A stretch of 64,000 bases of DNA from Bidens hawaiensis (lineage: Eukaryota; Streptophyta; Magnoliopsida; Asterales; Asteraceae): the NCBI GenBank assembly GCA_021521415.1, contig JAIQDT010001122.1, forward strand, positions 434,001 through 498,000, in the 5' to 3' direction. Below the pieces are notes generated by a model that was given only the letters and a program-made list of their open reading frames with translations, ran no database searches and had not been told where the DNA came from. Every line of letters starts with the position of its first letter. Position 1 is the first letter of the stretch. Of this stretch, positions 1-12,196 are shown piece by piece. Both the position numbers and the translations under genes were made by a program.

Positions 1-1352
1 TTTTTGGAATTTATGAGTGAAGATTCCAAGGCAGAGGTAGTTGCAGATCGAAGACGAAAAGTCGGGGTCACCCGAACAGTTAAATCAGCCTCGAGCGAGT
101 CAGACAGAATTCCTGAGTTAGAACGTGAACTTGCGGGTTATTGAAAAGAGAAGAAGAAAGAGGGTGGTAAAGTTGGGGTGAAATTCCCGGTTTGTTCAGA
201 CTGTGGCGAGTTGGGGCATAAGGTGGAAGATTGCCCCGGGGTTGATGATGACGAGTATACTGACGAGGAGGAAGTCAATTACACGTACGGGGAGTCCAAA
301 GGCCAAGGGTTCAATTCGAACACTTATCACCCGGGCCTAAGGAATCACCCGAATTTCAAATACGGGAACGCGTCAAACCAGTCGAACCCGAACTTTCAGG
401 GGTCTAGTCATGACCGACGGCAGAACAGCTACCGACAGGATGGTTCGAACAGTCAGAATAACAGTCGGGGATATAACAAAGATGGTTACCGGGGTAACAG
501 TTCATCGGGTTATCAGAATCAGGACCAGCAGAAGGGTAGTTCGGGAAATTCAGACGAGTCAATTCATTCAAAACTCGATGCATTGTTGAAGCTTGTGTCA
601 GATAATCAGAAGGAAACGCAGAGACAGTTCGAGTTAAGGGATAAGTCTTCAGAGGCAATGTCAAAGCAGATTGGTCCGCAGACGTGGCGAGATTTCAGAA
701 GAACGCGGGTCAGCTACCGAGCGATACCACAGTGAACCCGCAACATGCCAGTTCAAGCTCTAAGAAAGGTAATAGTGTGCACATCAACGCGGTAAGTCTT
801 GTACCTCATTTTGAAATTACCCGTGTTGAAGTTGAATCACCACCGCAGATTGTTGAGGCGGTGGTGAATGATGTTAGTGATGTGGATGTATGTGTTGGTC
901 AAAATGAAATGGTTTTCCAAAATGAAGTTAAACTAAAAACTGATGAGTTATCTTTTTGTGAAAACTGCACTTGTGAGAAATGTTTAAATAGCAAATCGAC
1001 CAACACGGATGATGAGGAGGTGGAGGATAATATCACCTCAAGTAAACTCCAAGACCCGGGAATGCCATTTTTATCAATTCAAATTGGAGATTTTAAAACT
1101 GATTGGGCACTTCTAGATCTTGGAGCTTGTGTTAGTGTCATGCCCGGCAGTTTATATGATCCTTATGAGTTTGGCCCGTTAATTAGAAAGTGTAAACACC
1201 ACCGTGGTGTTAGCGAATCAAACTCATACACAAGCTCGGGGTATGGTCACTAATGTAATGGTTCAAGTGGACGAAATTAGTTACCCAGTTGACTTCCTTG
1301 TGCTTGATTATGCTAAGGGTAATATTAAACAATCTGAAGTCATACTGGGCAT
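1..1352 (+). pseudogene. Ty3/gypsy gag tail plus retropepsin-like domain, first module (broken)
   Basis: This is the C-terminal part of a retrotransposon Gag with the start of the protease, entering from outside the window. Frame 1 is open from base 1 except for a TGA at 142-144 (probably a lost Trp). It holds a CCHC zinc knuckle (CSDCGELGHKVEDC, about 190-230) that in this family binds RNA during packaging, then a Gln/Asn/Gly-rich tail to about 734. The reading then shifts frame (684-1253) into a protease-like stretch, LLDLGACVSVMP near 1110-1145, where the usual D-T/S-G is D-L-G. Another frameshift near 1200 leads to VDFLVLDYAKGN and EVILG, where the protease flap and C-terminal part belong. 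At about 1350 the protease stops in mid-domain and joins a second gag tail. Lineage is probably Athila/Tat-like, from the protease style and the noncoding sequence downstream. It cannot make a functional protein. Confidence 0.8.
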
Positions 1353-2429
1353 AGTGCAGGTAATGGTCAGAGCGGGTATAATCAGAGAGACTTTGGGGGG
1401 TACAATAAAGGCTATCAAGAGAGTCATCAACAAGGCCAAGGAACTTCTGGGGGTAATAAAGAAGAGTCACTCAAGGACGTCATGGATTTTCTGAAGCAAA
1501 TGAAGGCTGATCAGAAGGCTCAGAATAAAAGTGTGAATCAGAGATTAGAGCTCCAGGAAAAAGCGAATGCCTCGAGGGATAAACAGGTGAGTCAGCTCGC
1601 GGAAGAAGTGAAGCTACCGAGTGATACCTTGAAGAACCCAAGTCATCAAAGCAGCAGTTCATTCAACTCCAAAAATGCACACGTTAGTGCCATAACCATT
1701 GAAAATAATGTGGAGAATGACACGGTTGAAGAATTTGAAACGGGGGCACCACTCATCCCCATTCAGATCGGGGGATTCAAGACTACCAAGGCACTTGTTG
1801 ATTATGGTGCGAGTGTAAGTGTTCTACCGGGGAGTGTGTATGACCAGTTTGAGTTTGGACATTTACAAGAAGTTGATACCACCTTGGTGTTAGCTGATTT
1901 CACTCGAAGACAGCACCATGGGAAGTTGGTTGGTGTTGCGGTAAAGGCTAGTGATTTTTACTATCCTGAAGACTTTCTTGTTCTTGATTATGCACCAACA
2001 AAGAATGAAGAAGAACATCGAGTGATATTGGGGAGACCGTTTTTGGCAACATCAAATGCTCAAATCAACTGCCAAGACGGAACAATGTGCATGACCTTTT
2101 GTAACCGTAAGTTAGTTCTAAATATATTTTCAAATTCATTTGATTATTCTTTTGAAAATAAATATTCTAGGTCAGGTGCTACTATCAGGTGTCTTCCTCA
2201 TGTAAGCGAGGATGACACCAAAGAAGAGGGTTTTGTGTTTGATAGGTCGAAGTGGGAGAGAGAGATAGAGGAGCTGAATGCGGTAGAGATTCAGATTGGG
2301 GACTTGGCTACTTCATATGATGATATCAAGACTGCAAGGAAAAAGGTGGGAAATAATGAGATGGGTGGAACGAGTAAGAAGAAACCGCCAAAGAAGGAGA
2401 AGGTAAAGAAGCCACAGGGGTTAGAATGA
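1353..2429 (+). CDS. Ty3/gypsy gag tail plus retropepsin-like domain, second module
   Basis: A second copy of the same Gag-tail/protease module follows directly. Its frame is open from 1353; the first ATG is at 1482. It starts with a Gly/Gln-rich stretch, then a charged LKDVMDFLKQMKADQ helix. The protease core reads ALVDYGASVSVLPGSVYD (about 1790-1850) and VILGRPFLATSNAQIN (about 2022-2066). The catalytic triplet is D-Y-G, so activity is doubtful. A Lys-rich tail (KKKPPKKEKVKKPQGLE) ends the frame at 2429. No reverse transcriptase, RNase H or integrase follows, so this looks like a non-autonomous gag-only element that would need proteins supplied in trans. The join at about 1350 makes the two modules an imperfect tandem duplication. 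Confidence 0.72.
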   Translation, partial: SAGNGQSGYNQRDFGGYNKGYQESHQQGQGTSGGNKEESLKDVMDFLKQMKADQKAQNKSVNQRLELQEKANASRDKQVSQLAEEVKLPSDTLKNPSHQSSSSFNSKNAHVSAITIENNVENDTVEEFETGAPLIPIQIGGFKTTKALVDYGASVSVLPGSVYDQFEFGHLQEVDTTLVLADFTRRQHHGKLVGVAVKASDFYYPEDFLVLDYAPTKNEEEHRVILGRPFLATSNAQINCQDGTMCMTFCNRKLVLNIFSNSFDYSFENKYSRSGATIRCLPHVSEDDTKEEGFVFDRSKWEREIEELNAVEIQIGDLATSYDDIKTARKKVGNNEMGGTSKKKPPKKEKVKKPQGLE

Positions 2430-4339
2430 ACAAAGAAGGGTGGCGTGTTTTGGGCCAAGGTAGAATACTATAGATAATTTATCACTCTGTTGGAGAAGTA
2501 AGAAGAATGAAGCGGAGGAAGGTAAGTACTCCATTAGACCACCATAATCACCAAATGAGGTAACGGTCTGCTGAAGACCTTAACAAAACTTAGCGCTGAC
2601 CGGGAGGCAACCCGACCTTTTATTTTGTTGTTCTTTATTTTTGTTTTTCTTTTTGCATTTTACTTTTTGTTTGTGTCTAGCAGTCATACTAAACCCTAAG
2701 TGTGGGGAAGTTCATGGTGGTCTAGTCATGGTTCGGTGGAGCATGTAGTGTAACATCAAAGTTCAAGGAGTTTGGGTCAAGTTTGCAACAGTACTTATCA
2801 GCAGGACCCGTTTGACAAGAGAGATTCGAATAAGGTGCATGTGTCTCTTTCCTTTACTTTGGTTGTTAAAATTTTTAAGTTCTCGTGTACTACACTCAAT
2901 TTTTAATGGTAAATTACATTGGGGACAATGTAAAGTTTAAGTGTGAGGATGCGGGATTGGAGTTTGAATGTGAAAAATGCGAAGAATGTCCCGAAATTTT
3001 TATACTTATAATGAAAAATGATAGAAAAACTGGAACTGTTAAAAAAATAAAAAAATAAAATATAAAATAAAATATAAAAATAAAAATAAAATAATAATAA
3101 TAATAATAATAATTATAATAATAATAATAAAAGAACAGTAACACACTTAACTTGGGACGTGTCGGTAGGCTCAGCCTTTAAGAATGAAAGGACGGTTTAG
3201 CTATTGACTCAATTGAACCTCTAATTGCTTGATTTTAGTGGGAAACATCTTCGGGTTTTGTTTGTTTAGCTAAGCCTGTGTAAGGACTGGGATGAAAGGT
3301 CGGGCCATACTCAAGCCTTTTTGTTAGATTTGATTACCAAAAGAAAATTTTAAAATATGAATAGACTACTGAACGATGCTTGGATAGGCTTAACGTTAGA
3401 GTATGCTAGATGGCTTGTGATATAAACATAACGAAAATACTTCTAGTTTAAGTGGTTAAAGCTTCATAGGTGTATGGTTTTATAACCTTAAATCCTGTAT
3501 TGATGGGACGCTTTAGGGTTCGGACACCAGGGGTCTTTATGCGGTATGTCATCTGGGTATTCATATCTCCTAAGTGGATTTATGAATATTAAAAGAGCCC
3601 AAAGAGCAAGCCCGCAGTTTATCTGCCAACTATAAGTCATTAAACATGATCATTACGTGCTTTTAAAAGTACAATTACACTACTGACTTGATCATCCACG
3701 CTGTTAGTCATGTGGGGTCCCCGTGCTCGCGTCTCATTACCATTAAGAAATGGACCACACGGGATACGTCACATATAAGTCCTACAGATGAATTCGTGCA
3801 TACTCACCCCTGGAGATAGATTTTGGGGTGTTGCTTGATAATGGAGGTATACCATGTAGTGGGGACTATTTGCTAGTTAGTAACATAATTACACCTTAAT
3901 CGTATCTAATGGCCATTCTGGTAGACTTTGATGCTTAAGTTTAGGTATTGGTTCGATAAAATATCCATGATTGTTTTAGCTATTACATATGGGCTTAAAA
4001 TGGTACACATGGTTGTGCATAGTTTTGATCATCTAGCTCTAAGGTTTAAGTCAATTTGGGATGGTCTGGCTCGGTAAAACCATAATGAAGCATGGTAAGG
4101 CGGCTTCAGGGCTTTGATGTGTGGGTCCCGCTTAATCATATAAACTAATGAATTTGTCACGCCTTATTTGTCCCGATAAGTATTAGGGCATGGGTTTAAG
4201 TGGATAGCAATATCGGCAATTGCGGTTTTTGTGTTATTTGTTGATATTTAAAATAATTTAACTATTTAAGAAAAACCAGTTTCGGTTCTGATTTCATTGT
4301 ATATCTTTTTCGGGACAAAAAAGGATAAGTGTGGGGATG
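2430..4339 (+). other. Noncoding 3' internal region of gypsy element 1, with polypurine tract
   Basis: No coding sequence is seen. The stretch begins with a conserved post-ORF motif (gcgctgaccgggaggcaacc, about 2592-2611), contains an A/T low-complexity run (3036-3130) and the phrase ttggggacaatgtaaag near 2920. It ends in a purine-rich tract (gataagtgtggggatg, to 4339) directly before the LTR. The same phrases recur in the next element (5539-7515), so this is the long 3' untranslated region of a gypsy family. The polypurine tract would prime plus-strand DNA synthesis. Confidence 0.65.
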
Positions 4340-5538
4340 TGATGAGTGGGTAAAAGAATGCGTTTTTAATGTCTAATATTGTGTGTTTTAGCTATTTATA
4401 TATATCGAACACGATTACTTTGAGATCTTTTATGATTGCAGGTGTGTTGGTGCTTAATGGAGCAAATGGAGCTTAATGGAAACTATTGGGATGATACTTG
4501 AAAGTTAGAATGAAGATGAATGAGGCCGATAGTCAAGTTATGGTGAAAAAATGAAGAAGACCATACAGGCCGCAAATTGTGCTGTCAGGGCCGAAATTTG
4601 TGGTCCTGTCTGGTAAGAGAGGCCGCATGTAGGGGCGCATATCGGGGAATTTTGGTAAAGGAGGCCGGAAGTTGCAGTCCTCTGAGCACAAATTGCGGCC
4701 TAGCTCGTAAAAAGACGCGGATTTTAGGTTTTTGCCTCCATATATAAATATAACCTTAGGGTTACGAAAAGGGAACCTCTCCCAGCCGTTTTTGGTATTA
4801 GGAAGCCATTTTCCACCATCCCAACACCTACTAATCACCACAATCATCCATGCTTTCATCCTTCCATACCATAATCAAGCTATTCAAGATGAAGATGCAA
4901 GGCTAAAGCTTTTGTGACCATCTCCGGGAGTAGGGTTGTGTTTGTAAGCAGGACCTTTTGTATGTTGAATCTTTTCATTGGAACTATAGTTGATTAGTCA
5001 TTCGGTTGATTAATCTTTTGCGTTTGTTGTGCATTCAACAGTTTTTCGTAATTGAATGTTTTGTGATTTTATCAGTTAATCGATTTGTGGTCATCAAATT
5101 TTAGGATTAAGTTCTTAGAGTCATTGACTCGTCTATGTTTAGCCATTAAATCACCTACATTTATCAAACCCTAAAACTGGTAATCAATTAGTTTATTATT
5201 CAACTAAGCCAATTGTTCGGATTAAGTTCTGACGATCAGTGAGGTCAAATATCTTTTCTTTTGATTATAGGTGTAAGCAAACGAGTTTTCCAAATAAGTT
5301 TAATCAATTGGTTTAATTGCTTCACAGCCTGAAACCTGGAGTTTGGTTACTTTTCTCTAATTGTTTTACAACTAAATCAATATTTAATCTGCTTGACATC
5401 GTCTGTCCACCTATCATAGTTAGTTATTAATTATTGAACTAGCACTTTCACTGATTCCCTGTGGATTCAACACCTTACTTGCCCTTGCTAGTAAAGGTAT
5501 TTTATAAATATTTTTGATTGACCTTTCGAAATCGATCA
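4340..5538 (+). mobile_element. 3' LTR of gypsy element 1
   Basis: It begins TGATGAGTGGGTAAAAG right after the polypurine tract, and its start matches the LTR that begins at 49819 (TGATGGTTGGGTAAAAG). The end is set by alignment to the LTR ends at 8595 and 63142 and is uncertain by a few bases. The apparent length is 1199 bp, the same as the interrupted LTR at 49819/63142. A TATA box lies at 4740-4750. A perfect 16-bp inverted repeat (4567-4582 and 4686-4701) sits just upstream of it. Confidence 0.65.
4740..4750 (+). promoter_or_regulatory. LTR TATA box, gypsy element 1
   Basis: The sequence atatataaata lies in the U3-like half of the LTR, 39 bp after a 16-bp inverted-repeat arm (4686-4701). 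Position and AT context fit an LTR promoter. No transcript evidence is available. Confidence 0.45.
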
Positions 5539-7515
5539 ATAAGTAATAATAATATAATAATATTTTTATATAACAGCCCTCCCACCTTGTTTGCTGTATC
5601 CGATTTGTATATTTGTAGATTTGTATATATGTTGTGTTGCTTTTGGAACTTTGTGGGTGTGTTCACTATAAACCCTCACGAGACCTTACTCGTCCACCCG
5701 GGCTATCGGGGGGTTTAAAGGGCTTGTTGCATACACTAAATGCAACCGTGATTCCTACGAAAGTGAGTTAAGTCTTTTATTATTTTTAATTGGTTAACAA
5801 AGTTTTTTTATAAAACTGAATAACTCGGCTCGGTAATGTTTTTAATTTTTATTATATAATAATTTTAACTCTCGAAAGACCTAAATCGTTATACTTGTGA
5901 GTGATTGCTTATACATGTCTCGTGATTTGTGCAAATTTGATTATTTGGTATTGGTCGGAGATGGAGACATGTGTCACGAGTGTGTTGTGAGTTATGGGCC
6001 GAGTTTCGCATTGCATTGTCGTGATTATTAGGTGATTTCGGTTTCATAAACTATTTTGTTGTTTTTTATTTAGTTGTTAAAACTGTAATTGTTTAAGTTG
6101 CTTAAACTCATCACATTTGTTCCCCGAGTTTTCAAGTAGTACATTGTCTGTTCAACCCCGTCCCTCAAATGATTATTAATGGTTTTATTATTTTAACATT
6201 GAGGACAATGTCAACCTCAATTGTGGGGAGGAGGGGAAATTTTGAAATTTTTTAGCCCGATAGTACCTCGAAGAGTATTCAGAAACTTAAGTTGTTAACT
6301 GTCACTTATTGCTATTAATGCCAAGTTAGAGGTTTTTGGTCATGGTTGGTTTTTCAGCTTCTCGATAGTTTTCCCGACAAATGTTTTTAAAATGAGAAGT
6401 TGAAAATGGAATCGTTTAGGCGAGGATAACGAGTCAAGGGGACGGGTATACATGTTTCATATCGGCAGCTTTTATTTCCAGACATATTGTGAGATTAGCC
6501 CCTATACTTAATACACATATTATATAATAGATATAAAACATGTCTTGTCATTTATTGAGGGAAACCGGTATGTTTTACAGAATTAGAACTTACTTGTCAC
6601 ATGCTTTTCGAGATCTTAATACCACCACCTGTATGGAGATTAGGACTTTAGAAAACCCGTTCTGTATATATTTTCCTCACTAAATAAATTCCTTACCCGA
6701 CATTATCCCCTAGGAGCCTGTTTGGACCATATTCCTTTTTCGTTTGTTAAACTGAACATTACACACCATTTCAGCCTTGGCCTTTATTTTAATTTTACCT
6801 GTGTGATGAAATCCAGTTCGTTATCGAGTTCTATATATTTCGAGTTGTACATAGTCAGACGAGTTGTAAAGTTGTAAAGTTCAGAGTTGTAAATATCAGT
6901 TATGATGTCTTAAAAAAATCAGCAAAAAGACAAAAAGAAGTTAGCAGTTTAGTATTTCAGTTATTATTAGCAGTCGAGTATGTAAATAGCAGTTGATTGT
7001 GTAATCAGTTCGTTTGTATTCGTGAGTCTGTATACTGGTTTAACTGGGTTTCATCCACCTGAGTCACTAAATAAGCCCAATCCGCACCTGAACCTAAGCC
7101 TCAGCAAAACCTTACTCCAAGTCTTTATGCAACCGGTGGTTAATGGGTGGAGATAAGACTGACCTGCAAGCGTATTAAGTTGTAACTCATATTAGGTATT
7201 TTGAGGGCAGAGACATATACTGGCACATCTTTTGCTAGTCCAGATATTAAACTGAGAGGAGTGTTGATAGTGTGAGGGGTATGAACATGTATGCCCTAAC
7301 CGGAAACAAAGTACACTTGTCTGGACGATTCTAGGGTTTTATTGTAGCATTAACTTTATTTGTGGGTTGTCAATCTAGAAAGTGTCAGTCTGGGAAATTG
7401 GGTATGACCTTAAACCTTACTAGTATTAATGGTGATAATTGGTTGACCTATGATGGCGGTTAATGTCTACTATAGAGTTTTGCTTGAGGGCAAGCAAAAG
7501 ATAAGTGTAGGGATG
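5539..7515 (+). other. Noncoding 3' internal region of gypsy element 2
   Basis: No gene is seen. The phrase acattgaggacaatgtc (about 6196) and the terminal purine tract aagataagtgtagggatg match the equivalent parts of element 1, so this is the 3' untranslated internal region of a second, related element. Its coding part is missing: it abuts the LTR of element 1 at about 5538. Confidence 0.55.
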
Positions 7516-8595
7516 TGATGTTCGGTTTATTTGTACATATGTTAACGTGTTAATGTATTCGTTTTAATCGTTTACTTTAGGAACTTTGGTACTTCATACG
7601 TGTTTATTGTGTTTCAGGTCACAGGTACTTAACGCGCTTAATTTGGACCTATACGAGCATGGAATGAAGACCCGGGATGTCCAGCACGCAAACCGAGGCA
7701 TTTATTTGGAGTTGCTGAGTGAAGCCACCCATCGCGTATCGCGATGGGTGTGGAAGGTTGGGGCGATGCCCTTGATTTAATGGTGCGTTGAGGGGACCAT
7801 CGCGCTACGCGATGGTCTGCACAGACGGGAAAGTTAGGGTTTGTATGTTATATTTGTTTTAACGCCCCTAGACGCCATTATCGAGTTTCCAGAGCATTTT
7901 TTGAGGAGAATAGCTGTCCACCATCACTTCCATTCATCTCAAAGCCCCGTACATGATAAACTAGATCCTTCGAGTCATACCCGGGATGTATGGTTTGTAA
8001 TCTTTCAGTTATTTCTCATGTACTAGAACAATTGATTGTAATTATCTTGATGTTAATCTATGAGTATTGATGTCTAGTATTGTTGTGCACAACGTCAGTT
8101 TAGGTTTATTTCGATCAGAACGATTAGTGTGCCAGTTGCTATGATAATTGCTTATAGGATTGTTTTAACCTGTTAATTGCGAGAAAACATACGTTTGCCC
8201 TTAGTTGAGTCACACTGGCAGGGACTGTTTGATAACCAATGCCGTGTGTTAGCGAGCGTGGATGCCTAAGGTTTAACCGGTTAGTCAGTCTGTAGTTGAC
8301 ACAGGATAGTTTATCTGTTAAGTTGCATGAGACTGTTGTTTGTTTACTTACTTGAATTCCTGGGTGTGATTTGTCTTTGTTAATCGATTGAATACGTGAT
8401 TGCTTGTTTGCTTATTATAAAAATATAAACTGTTTGCTAGTGTCATCAGCACTTTAATTGAACTACTTCATACTATCAGGAATTGATTTCACTTTACACT
8501 GACCACATACTCCTCGTGGTTCGACACCCTGTTTACCCTGACTAGTTTTAGGTGATTAGAACACTGATTTATTTGTTTTTGACTAGATAGCGACA
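7516..8595 (+). mobile_element. 3' LTR of gypsy element 2
   Basis: It starts TGATGTTCGG after the purine tract and ends near ...TAGCGACA, matching the end of the LTR at 63142. The middle aligns with 49860-50013 (ggtacttca...cgtgtttt...ggaatgaag), so the two belong to one family. Two perfect hairpins, 7726-7750 (arms CACCCATCGCG) and 7795-7817 (arms GACCATCGCG), precede a weak TATA-like site near 7845. About 1.08 kb. Confidence 0.65.
7726..7817 (+). repeat. Two CGCG-core palindromes in the LTR
   Basis: Arms CACCCATCGCG/CGCGATGGGTG with spacer TAT (7726-7750) and GACCATCGCG/CGCGATGGTC with spacer CTA (7795-7817) are both perfect. They belong to the palindrome class seen upstream of TATA boxes in other LTRs of this window. 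Confidence 0.8.
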
Positions 8596-9530
8596 ATCTA
8601 GCATCAGAGACCCTCGTTTTTCCAATTTGGTTTTTCCGATGAAAGTCTGGGTTTTATGATTTGGTTTTCTGGTGAAACTCGACGATGGAGATAAAATCCT
8701 AATCGAATCGACGCTCTCATTACCATCTGGATATGCGATGGTTGTAAGTAGTGTTTGCAGGTGAAGATAATGTGATTTTAGTTGTTCAAGTTGTGGTGGG
8801 AACACGATGATGATGGTGATGTCATGTGGCTATGGTGGTGAGGGGTTTTTTTTATTTTGAATTTTAATAAAAATGTATTATAAATAAACAAAGTAAAAAG
8901 ACAAATCTGCCATTATGTGCAAAGCACATGATTATATTTAACGAAAAAAATTAACTAAGTTAAGACCAAATGACATAAAGTGATAGAAATATGAAACATA
9001 AAGTATGTTTTCTGTCATTTCTTTTGTTAAAGGACATCTAATGAAATTCAGAACAAACATAAAGGACGTCTTTTACTATTATGTCAAAAATAAATCTGCA
9101 AAAGGATGTCACGAAGCTCATGGATTCATGGCTAAGCATAATTTTGAGTAACGTAATTCGATAATGTAAATTTATTTGCTTTTTTTCGAAAATTTTGAGT
9201 CCCCATCTTTATAAAAATTTTCATATGCATTAAGTCCGCCCCCACCCTCCCCTCTCCCCCTCTTTTTTTCTTCCAAGCTTCGTCACATTAAACGTCTTGT
9301 ACGGATCAATGACATTTGCAGGTGGTTTAATAACAAATTTGGTAAATGAAATAAATGACAATCAATTATTGCTTGTGTAGTAAATGTTGTTTTCATTTAA
9401 ATATAGAAATAATAGTTAATATACTTCTTAAGTAACTTTTCTTTAAAGTAAAATCTTGGAGTCATATATATTACACATCTATAAATCATATTTATTATGA
9501 AACTAAATCAAATATGAAAAGCAATAAACA
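8596..9530. other. Intergenic, no supported gene
   Basis: AT-rich sequence. The 8600-8830 part has mixed composition and may be a degraded gene or MULE fragment, but I recognise nothing. Short ORFs here lack any family signature. Confidence 0.5.
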
Positions 9531-9532
9531 TA

Positions 9533-9765
9533 GTTATTGTTTCGAAGGTAGCCTCTTAATGGTTATTAAGAGGTTATCGCTTAATGGTTTATATACTTTT
9601 AATAATTAAGATGTAATCTTAAATCTAAATGGTTAAGATACTACCACTTAATGGTTACCTCTTAACCGTTCAAACCTAAGGCTATCTCTTAACCTTTAAG
9701 AGGTTATGAACAATTAAGAGGTAGTATCATAATGACCATTAAGAGGCTACCAAACAGCCCTACGT
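9533..9765. mobile_element. MITE, hAT-like, with terminal inverted repeats
   Basis: The left end reads ggtagcctcttaatggttat and the reverse complement of the right end reads ggtagcctcttaatggtcat, so the ends are inverted repeats. The interior repeats the taagaggt motif in both orientations. The outer ctgtttggtagcc at the right end resembles hAT MITE termini. I could not fix a clear target-site duplication. Confidence 0.6.
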
Positions 9766-10412
9766 ACAAATTTAAAATTAAGAATAACAAAAACAATAAT
9801 CATCAATTCACAACTAATAAAAAACTAAATAAAAATAGTAATGAGTTAATTAATAAAAATAGAAGTGAAGTATAATAAATTGGTTAAAGTAAAAAAAAAA
9901 TGAAAACACACGAAGCATAATAAATTGGTTAAAAATAAACATAAATAAAAACATGTAATAACTTTTTCTTTAGTGACCAATAAAAGGATTTTAGACATAG
10001 CAAGATGCTACATCAACACCACCCAGCATATACAATCAAAACCTCAACAAATAAGACATTATAAACTAAACCATTGCCAATCCTCTCAAGATACAGACAC
10101 AGACGTATACCTCAACCTATTCCGGACCCATAAAAAACCAAAAACTGTAATCTTCTCAATCAAGTCTATCACAAGAACAGGTTTCCCTTCAAACATCAAA
10201 ATCAAAACCTATAGTATACTAGTAAATAAGTTTAAAACAATACCATTCAATTTTTTTTTATCACTTACATATCACATCTATATTTGACTAAAAACTTTAA
10301 ATATATTATTGTATTACCAATAATATTGAAATGTTTCATGTCTTTTCTAAGTGTGGCGCTGATGCAGACACGTGTTCCCACATGATGTTTACAACAGTAC
10401 ATCATCACACCG

Positions 10413-10457
<45 letters not shown>

Positions 10458-12180
10458 CAATTATCTAAAAGACTCATACCAAATTAAATAGCTTAAAATT
10501 CTAGACTTATGAAACATATTACTGAAATTTGAGACTAAAATCTTAGATGTATTTAACGGTAGACTATAACATATAAGATTTAGGAGATATATTCATATAT
10601 GAGATTAGGTTTAAAAGAGTTTGATGGGATGGAACGTATATGAAATTAGGTGAGAGTAATAAACTAATTCACTAGCCTTTTAGGTTTTATTACTTTAATT
10701 TTTTAATTACTTAGGTTAGTAAAATTATAATAATAAAAAATTTGATTTGTAATGCTAACGATAGTTTGTAGTAAACTAAAAGGTATGTCCATTATCTGAT
10801 GGGTACATACCAGTCAGGTGCTCGATGTGTATTAAGCCGAGCGTAAGACAAGTTTCATAAATCAAATATGAAATTGATATTACTAATTAGCGGCTCGTAT
10901 TACCATATACACGCACAAGCAAGTTACAAGGTTGCCATTAAGATGATGAAATTATTTGGTTAAAGGTGTTAGAAAGATTATTGATTTCAACGGAAATTCC
11001 AAAGACCTTTTGGTTTAAATTCCACCTAGAAAAGCTAACATGTATGGTTGGTTGGCAGGCAGGTTTTGATCAATAGGCTTTCTACTACAGAGTGTGAAAG
11101 GTTATAGATAGTCCGAACGCTTTATGTCCGGTGTGTAATGACTACGAAGAGACTAATTAATTATTCTCATGTTTTTTTGTACGTGTTCGGTTGCTAACCG
11201 AATTTGGGTTTCTCATTGGTAAGATGATAATAGTAAGACTTGATTGGAAGCTTTGAAATAGACTTTAAATCTTGAATAGACCAAATGCGAAATCAATATC
11301 GCGTTTTTTTTTTTTTTTGCTTGACCAAAGTTACGTACACAACATGCTTCTACTAGCAAATTAATAAAAGTTAAGAAAAATCACTCTCTTATCAAAATGT
11401 GAATTTCATGCTCAGTCACTTCAAACCTTGTTATTATCCAAAGAGTAAATATATAATTAATAATTTTCATTTGTAAAAAAAAAAAAACAAAATAAAAACA
11501 AACAAAACATGTTTTAAATTAAATAAATTAATATATATATATATATATATATAAAAGCATTAAACTAAATAGTTTTCTTTACAAGAATATTACACTACTA
11601 ATTTTCTTTTTCCTTTTTTTAAATACAAAACATGTACTAATTAACAACCTATTATTCTTTAAAAAAAAGAAAAAATCATGCATTAAACTATATTATTTGC
11701 TTTGTAAAAAATACAAAACATGCATTAAACTGCGTAATTTTATTTAAAAAAAACACAAAATATTCATGAAACAGCGACACAAATTCTCTTTCAAAAAACA
11801 TACGCGCACTAATATTTAACAATACATAATATTCTTTAAAAGAAAGATAAAGTATATGCATTAATAAAGTTAAAATAAAAATACACTTAAGTTGTGAAAA
11901 CTCTAGAAACTTATTCTTAATCACGTGTTTTTAATTAAAGTTTAAATCTTTTGCTTCATAATTAAAGTGAATTAAAAATGTAAATATAAATATAACTTTT
12001 TCTGTTTCCTGAAAACATATATAAAAATTAGTAAAAAAATGTTTAACTAGCTAAACAATTTTTTTTAGTTTTCGATGTTTTATATTAAATGTTACAACAC
12101 ATATTACGTGTGTTAAAAAACGATGTTACATAGGGTTTTCACGAGTTTTCACAACTCAAATGGGTTTTCATTATATACTT
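9766..12180. other. AT-rich intergenic DNA, no supported gene
   Basis: It includes an (AAT)n microsatellite (about 10412-10454), A-runs and an (AT)n run near 11533-11552. The 104-codon frame at 9973-10287 has no recognisable domain and sits in AT-rich DNA, so I do not call it a gene. Confidence 0.5.
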
Positions 12181-12196
12181 CCCTTATATATATATA

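Noticed and set aside
2914..3144. Tyr/Phe-rich minus-strand ORF
   Set aside because: Low-complexity A/T run in the noncoding 3' region of a gypsy element.
9973..10287. 104-codon ORF as a gene
   Set aside because: No motif or compositional signal of coding, and it lies in AT-rich intergenic DNA.
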